Source of the DNA: Billgrantia kenyensis
GTDB taxonomy: Bacteria; Pseudomonadota; Gammaproteobacteria; Pseudomonadales; Halomonadaceae
Direction: 5' to 3'
Length of the DNA stretch: 64,000 bases
Assembly: GCF_013697085.1 (NCBI RefSeq)
Contig: NZ_JACEFT010000004.1
Coordinates: 165,497-229,496 of the forward strand
Shown here one piece after another: positions 46,750 to 56,639 of this stretch (position 1 is the first letter of the stretch; the number at the start of each line of letters is the position of its first letter). The translations under genes and the position numbers were made by a program. The notes under the pieces were generated by a model. It had not been told where the DNA came from and did no database searches. It worked only from the letters and a program-made list of their open reading frames with translations.

Positions 46750-49104
46750 ATGGACGCCACGACCCGGATCATTTCGCGCCTCGCCGAGGAGCTCGCCGTT
46801 CGCCCGCAGCAGGTCTCCGCTACCGTGGAGCTGCTCGATGGCGGTGCCACCGTGCCCTTCATCGCCCGTTACCGCAAGGAGGTCACCGGCGGCCTTGACG
46901 ACACCCAACTGCGCAACCTCGACGAACGCCTGCGCTACCTGCGCGAGCTGGAAGAGCGCCGTACTGCCGTGCTTGCCGCCATCGACGAACAGGGCAAGCT
47001 GACGCCGGAGCTGGCGGGGCAGATCCAGGCCGCCGATACCAAGCAGCGCCTGGAAGACCTCTACCTGCCGTACAAGAAGAAGCGCCGCACCAAGGCCCAG
47101 ATCGCCCGCGAGGCGGGGCTCGAGCCGCTGGCCGATACGCTGCTGGCAGATCCCGCCCTCGACCCCGAGAGCGAGGCCGCCAACTATCTGCGCCCCGCAG
47201 AAGGTGACATCCCGGCCGTCGAGGATGCCAAGGCGGCGCTGGACGGCGCCCGTCAGATCCTCATGGAGCGTTTCGCCGAGGATCCCGATCTGGTCGGCGC
47301 GTTGCGCGAGCGGCTTTGGAGCGAGGGCGAGCTCAGCGCCCGGGTGATTGCCGGCAAGGAGCGCGAGGGCGCCAAGTTCTCCGACTACTTCGAGCACGAC
47401 GAGGCATTGGCCAAGACCCCATCGCATCGTGCGCTGGCGATGTTTCGCGGCCGCAACGAGGGCGTTCTGACGCTGGCCATCCGCCTGCCCGGCGAGGACG
47501 AGGCGCCGATTCATCCTGCTCAGGTGGCCATCGCCAGGCATTTCGACATCCGTGACGAAGGCCGCGCCGCCGACAAGTGGCTGGCCGACGTGGTGCGCTG
47601 GATCTGGCGGGTCAAGCTCTACACCCACCTCGAGACCGAGCTGATGGGGCGGCTGCGCGAACGCGCCGAGCTCGATGCCATCGAGGTCTTCGCCGCCAAC
47701 CTCAAGGACCTGCTGCTGGCCGCCCCGGCGGGGCAGAAGGCGACGCTGGCCATCGATCCAGGCCTGCGCACCGGCTGCAAGGTGGCGGTGGTGGACGCCA
47801 CCGGCCAGTTCCTCGAGCACGCCACGATCTTCCCCCATGCGCCGCGCAACGCCTGGAGCGAGTCCCTGGCGCTGCTGGCCAAGCTGGTAGACAAGCACGA
47901 CGTGGCGCTGATCGCCGTGGGCAACGGTACGGCCAGCCGCGAGACCGACAAGCTGGCCGGCGACCTGCTCAAGCTGTTCGCCGGCAAGAGATCGCTCTCC
48001 AAGGTGATGGTCAGCGAGGCCGGGGCCTCGGTCTACTCGGCGTCGGAGTATGCCTCCCGCGAGCTGCCCGAACTCGACGTCACCATCCGCGGCGCGGTCT
48101 CCATCGCCCGGCGCCTGCAGGATCCGCTGGCCGAGCTGGTCAAGATCGAACCGAAGTCCATCGGCGTGGGTCAGTACCAGCATGACGTTTCGCAGCTGCA
48201 GCTGTCGAAGAGCCTGGAGGCGGTGATCGAGGACTGCGTGAACGCCGTCGGGGTCGATCTCAACACCGCCTCCAGCGCACTGCTCTCCAGGGTGGCCGGC
48301 CTCAACCCGGCGCTGGCCGAGGCCATCGTCGCCCGGCGCAATGCCGAGGGCGCCTTCGCCAGCCGCAAGCAGCTGCTCGACGTCAGCCGCCTGGGACCCA
48401 AGACCTTCGAGCAGTGCGCCGGCTTCCTGCGCATCATGAACGGCGACAACCCGCTCGATGCCAGCGCCGTGCACCCCGAGGCGTACCCGGTGGTGGAGCG
48501 TATCGCCAGCCGCAGCGGTCGCCCGGTGGCCAGCCTGATCGGCGACAGCGCCACGCTGAAGACGGTCAAGCCCGCCGAATTCGCCGACGAACGCTTCGGT
48601 GTGCCCACCATCAGCGACATTCTCAAGGAGCTCGACAAGCCGGGCCGCGATCCGCGCCCCGAGTTCAAGGCCGCCGAGTTCCGCGAGGGGGTGGAGACGC
48701 TCAAGGACCTGGAGCCGGGCATGATCCTCGAAGGCAGCGTGACCAACGTCACCCACTTCGGTGCCTTCGTCGACATCGGCGTGCATCAGGACGGCCTGGT
48801 CCACATCTCGGCGCTGTCGGACAAGTTCGTCGAGGATCCGCGCTCGGTGGTCAAGGCCGGCGACATCGTCAAGGTCAAGGTGATGAGCGTGGATCTCGAG
48901 CGCGCGCGCATCGGGCTGTCGATGCGGCTCGACGATCAGCCGGGCGAGGCCGAGGGCGGCAGATCGTCGCGCGCTGGTCATGGCGAGCGGCGTGGCGGTC
49001 AGGGCAAGGCGCCGCGCAAGAATGCGCCCCGCGAGCAGGCCCAGCCCAATCAGATGGGGGCGCTCGGTGCGGCCTTGCTCAAGGCTAGAAAGGGCAAATC
49101 TTGA
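46750..49104 (+). CDS. tex: Tex family RNA-binding transcription accessory protein
   Basis: The 784-residue product has the Tex N-terminal helical region ([17 protein letters not shown] near residues 34-50), a YqgF/RNase H-like domain ([16 protein letters not shown] near 334), a helix-hairpin-helix block ([20 protein letters not shown] near 500-520), and a C-terminal S1 domain (about residues 653-722, [21 protein letters not shown]). It binds nucleic acid and affects transcription. It stands alone. Confidence 0.96.
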   Translation: MDATTRIISRLAEELAVRPQQVSATVELLDGGATVPFIARYRKEVTGGLDDTQLRNLDERLRYLRELEERRTAVLAAIDEQGKLTPELAGQIQAADTKQRLEDLYLPYKKKRRTKAQIAREAGLEPLADTLLADPALDPESEAANYLRPAEGDIPAVEDAKAALDGARQILMERFAEDPDLVGALRERLWSEGELSARVIAGKEREGAKFSDYFEHDEALAKTPSHRALAMFRGRNEGVLTLAIRLPGEDEAPIHPAQVAIARHFDIRDEGRAADKWLADVVRWIWRVKLYTHLETELMGRLRERAELDAIEVFAANLKDLLLAAPAGQKATLAIDPGLRTGCKVAVVDATGQFLEHATIFPHAPRNAWSESLALLAKLVDKHDVALIAVGNGTASRETDKLAGDLLKLFAGKRSLSKVMVSEAGASVYSASEYASRELPELDVTIRGAVSIARRLQDPLAELVKIEPKSIGVGQYQHDVSQLQLSKSLEAVIEDCVNAVGVDLNTASSALLSRVAGLNPALAEAIVARRNAEGAFASRKQLLDVSRLGPKTFEQCAGFLRIMNGDNPLDASAVHPEAYPVVERIASRSGRPVASLIGDSATLKTVKPAEFADERFGVPTISDILKELDKPGRDPRPEFKAAEFREGVETLKDLEPGMILEGSVTNVTHFGAFVDIGVHQDGLVHISALSDKFVEDPRSVVKAGDIVKVKVMSVDLERARIGLSMRLDDQPGEAEGGRSSRAGHGERRGGQGKAPRKNAPREQAQPNQMGALGAALLKARKGKS

Positions 49105-49215
49105 TCCGGGTAGGGCTAACGCCATACTCTCGATATCATGCGCATGACGACGAGGAGGCTGCCTTGCCGGCCAGCTTCCTCCGGCTGCCCTGAGCGGCCG
49201 GCACGCTTAGACCAA

Positions 49216-49234
49216 GAGGCCCGTTGAAGGCCTC
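49216..49234 (+). other. Small hairpin between tex and gshA
   Basis: GAGGCC and GGCCTC form a 6-bp stem around a 7-base loop, 21 bases before the gshA start. It could be a weak terminator for tex or part of the gshA leader. The remaining 150-bp gap shows nothing else clear. Confidence 0.35.
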
Positions 49235-49254
49235 CTAGACACGGGGTCCACGCC

Positions 49255-50877
49255 TTGTCTGATTCATACTCTGCCTCTGTATCGTACCTTGCCGGGCTGG
49301 CGGCCCGGGGACGCTTCGGGCGCCTGCGTCGCGGCCTGGAAAAAGAGGGCCTGCGTGTCGACCGTGAGGGACGCATCGCCTCCACGCCGCACCCGCATGC
49401 GCTCGGCTCCAAGCTGACCCACCCTTACATCACTACGGATTACTCGGAAGCGCTGCTGGAGTTCATCACGCCGGTCTATTGCCGTCCGGAGGATGCCCTC
49501 GAATTCCTCGCCGACCTGCAGCGCTACAGCTATCGCCACCTTGGTGACGAGTTGATCTGGCCCGCCAGCATGCCCGCCAGGCTCGACGGCAACGACAGCG
49601 TGAGCATCGCCGACTACGGCAGCTCCAATGGCGGCATCATGAAGCACGTCTATCGCAAGGGGCTCGACGTTCGCTATGGCAGGATCATGCAGGCCATTGC
49701 CGGGATCCACTACAATGTCTCGCTGCCCGACGAGCTGTGGGAGCTGCTGCGCGAGCGCGATGAGGCTGTCGACATGTCGCTCGACGACTACCGCTCGAGC
49801 CGCTATTTCGGCCTGATCCGCAATTTCCGCCGCCACAGCTGGCTGCTGCTTTATCTGTTTGGCGCCTCGCCGGCGCTGGATCGCAGCTTCCTCCCCGGGG
49901 GCAATGTACCCGACAAGCTGCACGCCCACGGTCGCCACACCCTGGTGTCACCCTATGCCACCAGCCTGCGCATGTCGGATCTCGGCTACCAGAACAAGGT
50001 GCAGGCGCAGCTGAAGATCTGTTTCAACTCGCTGGCCAACTACGTCAACACCCTGCGCCATGCCATCTCCACGCCGTGGCCCGCCTACGAGAAGCTGGGG
50101 GTAAGGCATGGCACCGACTGGCAGCAGCTCAACGCCAATATCCTGCAGATCGAAAACGAGTACTACAGCGATATCCGGCCCAAGCGGGTTACCCGGCAAG
50201 GCGAGACGCCTAGCCAGGCGCTCGAGTCACGTGGCGTCGAGTATATCGAGGTGCGCTGCCTCGACCTCGACCCGTTCCTGCCGCTGGGTATCGACGACTC
50301 GCGCCTGCGTTTCATCGACACCTTCCTGATGTGGTGCCTGCTGGCCGAGAGCCCCTGGATTCCCGACGAGGAGTGCGACCGCCTGGATGACAACCGCCAG
50401 CGGGTCGTCGAGCGTGGGCGCGACCCCGAACTCAGGCTGGTCCAGAATGGACGGCGGCGCAGCGTGGCCGACTGGGGCAGCGAGATCTTCACTGAGCTGA
50501 GCAGGGCGGCCGAGCTGCTCGACGCGCTGGAAGAGGAGGGTAGGCCACACGCGGATGCCGTTGCTGCATTCGCCCCCTGGCTCGATGACCCGGCGTTGAC
50601 ACCATCCGGCAGACTGTTGGCGCGTCTCGAAGCAACGGGAGAAGAGTTTCTTGATGCCATGCTCGCCATTGCCGAAGAGCAGGCGGAAAGCTTCCGGAAT
50701 CAGCCCATTCACCCGGCGCAAGAGACGACCCTGGCCCAGATGGTCGACTCCTCGCACCAGCAGCAGCGCGACATCGAGGCGGCCGATAGTAAGCGCTTCG
50801 AGGAGTTTCTCGAGGACTATTTCGCCAGTGCCCGCGAGCCCAGGATTGCCATGGCCAGCGAGGGAGCCGCCCGATGA
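49255..50877 (+). CDS. gshA: Glutamate-cysteine ligase
   Basis: The 540-residue product has the proteobacterial GshA landmarks GLEKEGLRVDREGRIA (about residues 27-42), ITTDYSEALLEFITP (about 58-72) and YGSSNGGIMKHVYRKGL (about 121-137). It makes gamma-glutamylcysteine, the first step to glutathione. The start is a TTG at 49255 with GGGG upstream; no ATG keeps the full family N-terminus. It overlaps dsbB by four bases, tying glutathione synthesis to periplasmic disulfide formation. Confidence 0.96.
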   Translation: MSDSYSASVSYLAGLAARGRFGRLRRGLEKEGLRVDREGRIASTPHPHALGSKLTHPYITTDYSEALLEFITPVYCRPEDALEFLADLQRYSYRHLGDELIWPASMPARLDGNDSVSIADYGSSNGGIMKHVYRKGLDVRYGRIMQAIAGIHYNVSLPDELWELLRERDEAVDMSLDDYRSSRYFGLIRNFRRHSWLLLYLFGASPALDRSFLPGGNVPDKLHAHGRHTLVSPYATSLRMSDLGYQNKVQAQLKICFNSLANYVNTLRHAISTPWPAYEKLGVRHGTDWQQLNANILQIENEYYSDIRPKRVTRQGETPSQALESRGVEYIEVRCLDLDPFLPLGIDDSRLRFIDTFLMWCLLAESPWIPDEECDRLDDNRQRVVERGRDPELRLVQNGRRRSVADWGSEIFTELSRAAELLDALEEEGRPHADAVAAFAPWLDDPALTPSGRLLARLEATGEEFLDAMLAIAEEQAESFRNQPIHPAQETTLAQMVDSSHQQQRDIEAADSKRFEEFLEDYFASAREPRIAMASEGAAR

Positions 50878-51425
50878 GTCGAGCAGGATTGCGTCATCTG
50901 TCGGTGCGCCAGTGGAGCCTGGCAGGCTTTTCCTTCTGTGTGCTCATGATGCTGGTCGCCTTGGCTCTCGAGCACATCGGCGGGCTCGAGCCCTGCCCGC
51001 TGTGCATCTTCCAGCGGGTTGCGGTACTTGCCGCGGCTGCAGTGTTCCTCGTCGCGGCGATCCACAACCCGCGCGGGCGGGTCGGGGCCGCGCTCTACGG
51101 CGGTCTGTCGCTGGCCGCCGTGATCGGCGGCATCGGCGTGGCCTGGCGCCACCTGTGGCTGCAGTCGCTGCCGCCGGATCAGGTGCCGAGCTGCGGCCCC
51201 GGCCTCGACTACATGATGGACATCCTGCCCATGCGCGACGTGGTGTCCATGGTGCTGTCGGGCTCCGGCGAGTGCGCCGAGATCGACTTCCTGCTGCTGG
51301 GCATCTCCCTGCCGGGCTGGACCTTGATCGGCTTTCTCGTCCTTGCGCTGGCCCCGCTGGGTATCCTGCTGGGAGCATTCCTCGAGCGCCCCGGCTCACT
51401 CAATGGCTCCCGCCGAGCGGCATGA
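50874..51425 (+). CDS. dsbB: Disulfide bond formation protein DsbB
   Basis: The 183-residue product has four membrane helices, the first periplasmic loop with LEPCPLCIFQR (CxxC pair), and a second loop with PSCGPGLDYMM and GSGECAEIDF (second Cys pair). It passes electrons from DsbA to quinone. It overlaps gshA by ATGA. Confidence 0.95.
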   Translation: MSRAGLRHLSVRQWSLAGFSFCVLMMLVALALEHIGGLEPCPLCIFQRVAVLAAAAVFLVAAIHNPRGRVGAALYGGLSLAAVIGGIGVAWRHLWLQSLPPDQVPSCGPGLDYMMDILPMRDVVSMVLSGSGECAEIDFLLLGISLPGWTLIGFLVLALAPLGILLGAFLERPGSLNGSRRAA

Positions 51426-51434
51426 GCCGAAGAA

Positions 51435-51448
51435 AACAACAACAACAA
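51435..51448 (+). promoter_or_regulatory. (AAC)n AAYAAYAA element (possible Hfq/Crc site) before the formamidase gene
   Basis: AACAACAACAACAA runs directly into the AAGGAGGG ribosome binding site of the gene at 51461. It contains overlapping perfect matches to the Hfq/Crc motif. This is the longest of the four such elements in the window. Confidence 0.5.
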
Positions 51449-51460
51449 AAGGAGGGCTGC

Positions 51461-52327
51461 GTGCTCTACCGCGACTTCGCCACCCAGGAACAGATCGATC
51501 AGGAATACGACCCCATGCGCGGCCGGGAACCCGCTGCACTGCTGGCCGACTGGCGAGCCCGCAGCGAGGCGCTAAGCGACCGCGTACGCGTAACCCGGGA
51601 TGTCGCCTATGGCCCAACGCTGGCTGAGCGCATGGACGTCTACCATGCCGAGCGGGACGCTGCTCCGCTGCACCTGTTCTTTCACGGCGGCTACTGGCGC
51701 TCACTGGGGCATCGAGAGTTCGGCTTCGTTGCCGAGGGGTTGGTCGAGGCGGGTATCAGCGTGGGTGTGGTCAACTACGCCTTATGCCCCGCGGTGGCGT
51801 TCGGCGAGCTGGTACGCCAGGCGCGCGCTGCTGTGGCCTGGGCGCACCGCCATGGCGCATCGCTGGGCCTCGACGCTGAACGGCTGAGCGTGTCAGGCCA
51901 CTCCGCTGGCGGGCACCTCGCCGCGATGTTGCTGGCAACAGATTGGCAGGCGGAGTACGGGTTGCCCAACGACTTGATCGAAGGTGCGCTGTGCATCAGC
52001 GGCCTGTACGACCTGCGTCCTTTCCCCTGGTCGTGGCTGCAGCCCAAGCTGCAGCTTACTGGACGTGACGTCAACGACTACAGCCCGCTGTTTCTGCCCT
52101 GTCGGGTGCCTGCCCCGGTGCAGCTGGTAGCGGGCAGCAAGGAGTCCGGGGAATTCGCCCGCCAGATGCATGCCTATGCCGAACATCTCGATGCCCACGG
52201 CATGGCGGTCGGCACGGAGCTGCTTTCGAGCGACGATCATTTCTCCATCCTTGACCACTACGCGCCGAGCGGGCGCTTTGTCCAGCGTATCGCCGCCTTC
52301 CGTGGTCTCGTGCAGGGCAGCGACTAA
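51461..52327 (+). CDS. Arylformamidase-like alpha/beta hydrolase (KynB-type role, AFMID family)
   Basis: The 288-residue product is an alpha/beta hydrolase of the arylformamidase type, with the oxyanion motif FFHGGYWRSLG, the nucleophile in SGHSAGGHLAA, and a C-terminal His in DDHFSILDHY. The family includes kynurenine formamidase, which makes kynurenine from N-formylkynurenine on the way to anthranilate. The start is a GTG at 51461 behind AAGGAGGG. The adjoining anthranilate-CoA genes fit this role. Other esters or amides cannot be excluded. Confidence 0.78.
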   Translation: MLYRDFATQEQIDQEYDPMRGREPAALLADWRARSEALSDRVRVTRDVAYGPTLAERMDVYHAERDAAPLHLFFHGGYWRSLGHREFGFVAEGLVEAGISVGVVNYALCPAVAFGELVRQARAAVAWAHRHGASLGLDAERLSVSGHSAGGHLAAMLLATDWQAEYGLPNDLIEGALCISGLYDLRPFPWSWLQPKLQLTGRDVNDYSPLFLPCRVPAPVQLVAGSKESGEFARQMHAYAEHLDAHGMAVGTELLSSDDHFSILDHYAPSGRFVQRIAAFRGLVQGSD

Positions 52328-52357
52328 CGCTTGCAGCACCACGTTGCCGCGTTTTCC

Positions 52358-52765
52358 TCAGGGGAGTACGGCGGTCGCCTCGATCTCGATCTTGGCCCGG
52401 TCCTCGACCAGATCCGCTACCTGTACCATGGTCATCGCGGGAAAATGCTTGCCCATGACCTCGCGATAGGCCGCTCCTACTTCCTTCAGCCTGGCCAGGT
52501 ATTCCTGCTTGTCGGTCACGTACCATGTCAGTCGTACCACGTGCTCGGGGCCGGCGTCGGCCTCTTTCAGCACCTCGACGATATTGGCCAGGGCCTGGTG
52601 AACCTGGGCGACGAAGTCGTCGCTCTCGAAGACCTGGGCGCCGTTCCAGCCGATCTGGCCGCCGACGAAGATCGTGCGCCCGGTGGCGAGCACGCCGTTG
52701 GCATAGCCCACGGCAGCCTTCCAGTGGGAGGGGTGCAGCAACTGATGGGAGGTGGCGTCATTCAT
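52358..52765 (-). CDS. RidA-family protein lacking the usual catalytic Arg
   Basis: The 135-residue product has the RidA/YjgF fold (GQIGWNGAQV, EVLKEADAGPEHVVRLTWYVTD and a C-terminal KIEIEATAVLP). The Arg that in RidA follows PA in the PARSCVEV block is here a Met (PAMTMVQVA). So it may not act as an imine deaminase in the usual way. It is translationally coupled to the thioesterase upstream (ATGA overlap) and is the last gene of the minus-strand cluster. A YjgF-like protein is also known in 2-aminobenzoyl-CoA gene clusters. Confidence 0.88.
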   Translation of the reverse strand: MNDATSHQLLHPSHWKAAVGYANGVLATGRTIFVGGQIGWNGAQVFESDDFVAQVHQALANIVEVLKEADAGPEHVVRLTWYVTDKQEYLARLKEVGAAYREVMGKHFPAMTMVQVADLVEDRAKIEIEATAVLP

Positions 52766-53184
52766 GGTTGTTTTCCTTGGGAATCTTCTGTGGCGAAACG
52801 TCGACGCATGGCGTCGGGCCAGGGCAGAGGGCGGCCGCTATCCAGATCGATGAAGACCAGGGTCGAGTCGCAGGTCAGACGTGGCTCGCCGTTGCACAGA
52901 GCCACGGTGCGCAGGGCCATGCTCGTGCGGCCGATGTCGCGAATGGTCAACTCGAAGGTCAGCGTCTCGCCCAGGCGACTGGGGGCGTGGAAGTCGGTCT
53001 CGATATGGGCGGTTGGTACGCCGGTGCGGTTCTCCACATGGAGTTGGTTGAAGTCGTGCCCCACCGCTTCGGCGAAGAAGTCCTCCACCACGGAGTTCAG
53101 CATCTCGAAATAGCGCGGATAGAACACGATGCCCGCCGGGTCACAGTGCTGGAAGCGCACCTTGCGTTGGGTGGTGAATGGCAT
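52762..53184 (-). CDS. Acyl-CoA thioesterase (4-hydroxybenzoyl-CoA thioesterase-like)
   Basis: The 140-residue product is a single hotdog domain with the family motif FQHCDPAGIVFYPRYFE, whose Asp is the catalytic residue in the 4-hydroxybenzoyl-CoA thioesterase class. It hydrolyses aromatic or medium acyl-CoA esters and may rescue CoA trapped in dead-end aromatic thioesters of the anthranilate route. The ATG at 53184 has GAGGA upstream. It overlaps the RidA-like gene and lies 12 bases after livF. Confidence 0.88.
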   Translation of the reverse strand: MPFTTQRKVRFQHCDPAGIVFYPRYFEMLNSVVEDFFAEAVGHDFNQLHVENRTGVPTAHIETDFHAPSRLGETLTFELTIRDIGRTSMALRTVALCNGEPRLTCDSTLVFIDLDSGRPLPWPDAMRRRFATEDSQGKQP

Positions 53185-53196
53185 GGTGGGGATCCT

Positions 53197-53877
53197 CTAG
53201 ACGCCGAGATAACGGTCGCGCACGCTGTCGTCCAGTGCGGTGGGCTCGCCTGTCCACACCGTTCGCCCTTTTTCCAGGATCGTACAGCGGTCGGCCAGTG
53301 GCAGCAGTTCGGCCAGCGACTTGTCGACGATCAGGGTGGACTGGTCCTGGGCCTTCAGCTCGCGGATGGCGGCCCAGATCTCCTGGCGAATGACCGGGGC
53401 GAGGCCTTCGGTGGCCTCGTCGAGCACCAGCAGGCGGGGATTGGTCATCAGCGCGCGGCCGATGGCGAGCATCTGCTGCTCACCGCCGGACAGGGTGCGC
53501 GCCATCTGGCTGCGTCGCTCGGCCAGGCGAGGGAAGAGTGCCTCCACCCGCGCCAGGCTCCAGTAGCCTGGACTGGCCGTGACCACCAGGTTCTCGCGTA
53601 CCGAAAGGTTGGGGAAGCAGCGCCGGCCCTCGGGCACCAGGCCGAGGCCGGCCTGGGCGATGCGATAGGAGGGCAGGCGACGCAGGTCGTGGGACTCGAA
53701 GGTGATGTTGCCGCTGCGCGCTGGGGTGAGGCCGAAGATGGAGCGGATGGTGGTGGTCTTGCCCATGCCATTGCGCCCCATCAGCGCCATCATCTCGCCG
53801 GCCTTGACGCTCAGATCGACGCCGAACAGCGCCTGGGAAGGGCCGTAGAAGGTCTCGATCGCGGTGACGTTCAGCAT
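53197..53877 (-). CDS. livF: ABC transporter ATP-binding protein, LivF type
   Basis: The 226-residue product has Walker A GRNGMGKTTT (about residues 33-42), the signature LSGGEQQMLAIGRALM and Walker B LLVLDEATEGLAP. It is the second ATPase of a branched-chain-amino-acid-type (HAAT) importer. It overlaps livG by seven bases. In this cluster the importer probably carries 2-aminobenzoate or a related aromatic acid. Confidence 0.93.
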   Translation of the reverse strand: MLNVTAIETFYGPSQALFGVDLSVKAGEMMALMGRNGMGKTTTIRSIFGLTPARSGNITFESHDLRRLPSYRIAQAGLGLVPEGRRCFPNLSVRENLVVTASPGYWSLARVEALFPRLAERRSQMARTLSGGEQQMLAIGRALMTNPRLLVLDEATEGLAPVIRQEIWAAIRELKAQDQSTLIVDKSLAELLPLADRCTILEKGRTVWTGEPTALDDSVRDRYLGV

Positions 53878-54623
53878 GCTGCCTCTCCCAGGTAGGCTTC
53901 GCGGACTTGCGGATTGGCGCGGATCGCGGCGCTGTCGCCCTGGGCGATCACGCCGCCGGACACCAGCACCGAGATGCGGTCGGCCAGGCGGAACACGGCG
54001 TCCATGTCGTGCTCGATGAGCAGGATTGGCACCTCGTGTCTGAGGGCATCGAGCAGTTCGGTCAGGTGGGCCGTGCCCTCCGGCCCCAGCCCGGCCATGG
54101 GCTCGTCGAGCAGCAGCACCCGGGGCTTGAGCGCCAGTGCACAGGCCACCTCCACCTGACGACGCTCGCCGTGGGAGAGTTCGGCCACCTGGGTGTCGGC
54201 ACGGTGGGTGAGTGACATGCGCTCCAGCGCCTCCAGCGCCGGGACCAGCAGGCTGTCGTCGCGCTGCACCGGCTTCCAGAAGCGGAAGCTGTGACCCTGC
54301 AGCGCCTGTACGGCGATCATCACGTTGCGCTTCACCGACAGCGGCTCGGCCAGCGACGAGACCTGAAAGCTGCGGCCCAGCCCCAGTCGAGCGCGCTGGG
54401 CCACCTTCAGCGAGGTGATATCCTCGCCGGCCAGCACGATGCGGCCGGAGTCGGGCTTCAGGCTGCCGGCGATCTGGCCGATCAGGGTCGACTTGCCGGC
54501 GCCGTTGGGGCCGATCAGGGCATGAATCTCGCCGGGGCGCAGGTCCAGCGAGACGTCGCGGGTAGCCTGCAGGGCACCGAAGCGCTTGTTGAGGTTGGCA
54601 AGCTCGAGTACGGCTTCATTCAT
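53871..54623 (-). CDS. livG: ABC transporter ATP-binding protein, LivG type
   Basis: The 250-residue product has Walker A GPNGAGKSTLIGQ (about residues 37-49), the signature LSHGERRQVEVACAL and Walker B LLLDEPMAGLGPEGT, with the LivG-type extended C-terminal part (GGVIAQGDSAAIRANPQVREAYLG). It pairs with LivF. It overlaps livM by eight bases. Confidence 0.94.
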   Translation of the reverse strand: MNEAVLELANLNKRFGALQATRDVSLDLRPGEIHALIGPNGAGKSTLIGQIAGSLKPDSGRIVLAGEDITSLKVAQRARLGLGRSFQVSSLAEPLSVKRNVMIAVQALQGHSFRFWKPVQRDDSLLVPALEALERMSLTHRADTQVAELSHGERRQVEVACALALKPRVLLLDEPMAGLGPEGTAHLTELLDALRHEVPILLIEHDMDAVFRLADRISVLVSGGVIAQGDSAAIRANPQVREAYLGEAAC

Positions 54624-55671
54624 GGCGCTCCCTCCCGGCCAGCCAGCCCATTACCCCATGCTTGGCGAACAGCACCACGAACAGCAGTACCAGGCCGAGG
54701 AACAGCTGCCAGTACTCGGTCATGCCGCCCAGCAGGGTTTCCATCATCACGAACAGCAGCGCGCCGGCCAGCGGGCCGTAGAGCCGGCCAACGCCGCCGA
54801 GAATCACGATCACCATCAACTCCCCCGACATGTGCCAGCTCAGCATGCTGGGACTGACGAAACCGTTGAGGTCGGCGTACAGCGCCCCGGCCAGCCCGGT
54901 GATCATCGCCGAAATGACGAAGGCGACCAGGCGAATGGGGTAGGGCGACACGCCGGCGGTGGCCAGGCGCGTGTCGTTGAGCCGTGCCATGGTCAGGGCG
55001 GCGCCGAAGCGCGATTTCATGATCCGCGAGGTAATGGCCAGCGAGAGCACCAGGCCGCCGAAGCAGATCAGGAAGAAGGTCAGGGCGTCGTTGGTATCGA
55101 CCCACGGCAGGCCATTGCGCAGGAAGATCGGCAGGCCGTCCTCGCCGCCGTAGGTGGGCCAGGAGTTGGCGAAGTAATACATCATCTGGGCGAAGGCCAG
55201 GGTGATCATGATGAAGTAGACCCCGGTGGTGCGCAGCGAGATGGCACCGATGACCAGTGCCAGCAGGCCGCACAGCAGGATCGCCGCGAGCCAGATCACC
55301 AGCATGCTGTCGCTGCCGGGGATGGCGATGGGCCAGCCGATCACCGGGGTGAAGTCGAAGGCGTGGTAGGCGCTGATGCCGGCCACATAGCCGCCCAGCC
55401 CGAAATAGGCCGCGTGGCCGAAGCTGACCATGCCGCCATAGCCGATGGCCAGGTTGAGGCCCACCGCGGCCATGGCGATCAGGGTGATGCGCGAGGCCAG
55501 GTTGACGTAGTAGATATGGCCGAGGAAATAGAGCGCCAGGGGCGCCAGCAGCAGGAAGGCCAGCAGGCCGATCTGTACCAGCCCCTTGCGGTCGTACCAG
55601 CTGGCCGCGGGGGTCGGTAGCCCCGGCTGGGGGGCGAGCGTCGAGGTATTGGACTTATTCATTGGCGGCAA
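54616..55671 (-). CDS. livM: Branched-chain-type ABC transporter permease, LivM
   Basis: The 351-residue product has about nine membrane segments and the LivM motifs LAIGYGGMVSFGHAAYFGLGGY and the EAA-like loop around RLNDTRLATAGVSPYPIRLVAFVISA. It forms the channel with LivH. It overlaps livH by 17 bases. Confidence 0.94.
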   Translation of the reverse strand: MPPMNKSNTSTLAPQPGLPTPAASWYDRKGLVQIGLLAFLLLAPLALYFLGHIYYVNLASRITLIAMAAVGLNLAIGYGGMVSFGHAAYFGLGGYVAGISAYHAFDFTPVIGWPIAIPGSDSMLVIWLAAILLCGLLALVIGAISLRTTGVYFIMITLAFAQMMYYFANSWPTYGGEDGLPIFLRNGLPWVDTNDALTFFLICFGGLVLSLAITSRIMKSRFGAALTMARLNDTRLATAGVSPYPIRLVAFVISAMITGLAGALYADLNGFVSPSMLSWHMSGELMVIVILGGVGRLYGPLAGALLFVMMETLLGGMTEYWQLFLGLVLLFVVLFAKHGVMGWLAGRERHE

Positions 55672-56569
55672 ACAGTCCCTTGGGTTTGAAGGCGAGGATG
55701 GCGGCCATCATGATGTAGATCAGCATGGCAGCGATGGCCGAGCCGACGCCGGCGGCCTCCGAGGGGCTCATGAACTGGCGGAAGAAACCGGGCAGGAATA
55801 CCCGCCCCAAGGTATCGACCACGCCGACCAGGATGGCGCCGTAAAGCGCCCCCTTGATCGAGCCGATACCGCCGATCACGATGACCACGAAGGCCAGGAT
55901 CAGCACCGGTTCGCCCATGCCCACCTGCACCGATTGCAGGGCGCCTACCAGGGCGCCGGCCAGGCCGGCCAGCGCTGCGCCCATGGCGAACACCAGGGTG
56001 TAGAGTCGGGCGATGTTGATGCCCAGCGCGCCGATCATCTCACGGTCGCTCTCGCCGGCGCGGATGCGCATGCCGAGCCGCGTGCGGGTGATCAGGAAGT
56101 ACATCCCCACCGCCACGGCGACGCCCACGGCGATGATCACCAGGCGATAGATGGGATAGCGCAGGCCACCGGGCAGGGTGACCGAGCCCGACAGCATGGC
56201 CGGCGGGTTGAGCCACAGTGGCGAGGAGCCGAAGATCCAGCGCGTGCCCTCGGAGAAGATCAGGATCAGGGCGAAGGTGGCCAGCACCTGGTCGAGGTGC
56301 GGACGGTGATAGAGCCGGCGAATCACGATCAGCTCCACCAGCGCACCCACCGCGGCGGCCACGGCGATGCCTGCTGCCAGGCCGACGAAGAAGGAGCCGG
56401 TGGCGGCAGTCACCAGCGCCGTGGCGTAGGCGCCCACCATGTAGAAGGAGCCGTGCGCCAAGTTGATCAGGCCCATCACCCCGAACACCAGGGTCAGGCC
56501 GCTGGCCATCAGGAACAGCATGGTGCCGAGCTGTAGGCCGTTGATGAGCTGTTCGATGAATAGTGTCAT
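55655..56569 (-). CDS. livH: Branched-chain-type ABC transporter permease, LivH
   Basis: The 304-residue product has about eight membrane segments, the LivH motifs GLINLAHGSFYMVGAYAT near residue 33-50 and RAGESDREMIGALGINI in the cytoplasmic loop. It is the partner permease of LivM. It lies 70 bases after the binding-protein gene. Confidence 0.94.
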   Translation of the reverse strand: MTLFIEQLINGLQLGTMLFLMASGLTLVFGVMGLINLAHGSFYMVGAYATALVTAATGSFFVGLAAGIAVAAAVGALVELIVIRRLYHRPHLDQVLATFALILIFSEGTRWIFGSSPLWLNPPAMLSGSVTLPGGLRYPIYRLVIIAVGVAVAVGMYFLITRTRLGMRIRAGESDREMIGALGINIARLYTLVFAMGAALAGLAGALVGALQSVQVGMGEPVLILAFVVIVIGGIGSIKGALYGAILVGVVDTLGRVFLPGFFRQFMSPSEAAGVGSAIAAMLIYIMMAAILAFKPKGLFAANE

Positions 56570-56639
56570 GGCTTCGTCTGTGAGTCAGGGGCGGGAGATT
56601 CCGCCGGGGCCTGGGGCGCCCGGCGGCACTGACGTTGCA

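Noticed and set aside
46528..49125. Very long open frame antisense to tex (865 codons)
   Set aside because: It is a shadow of the G+C-rich tex gene with low-complexity composition and no family motifs, while the plus strand gives a full Tex protein.
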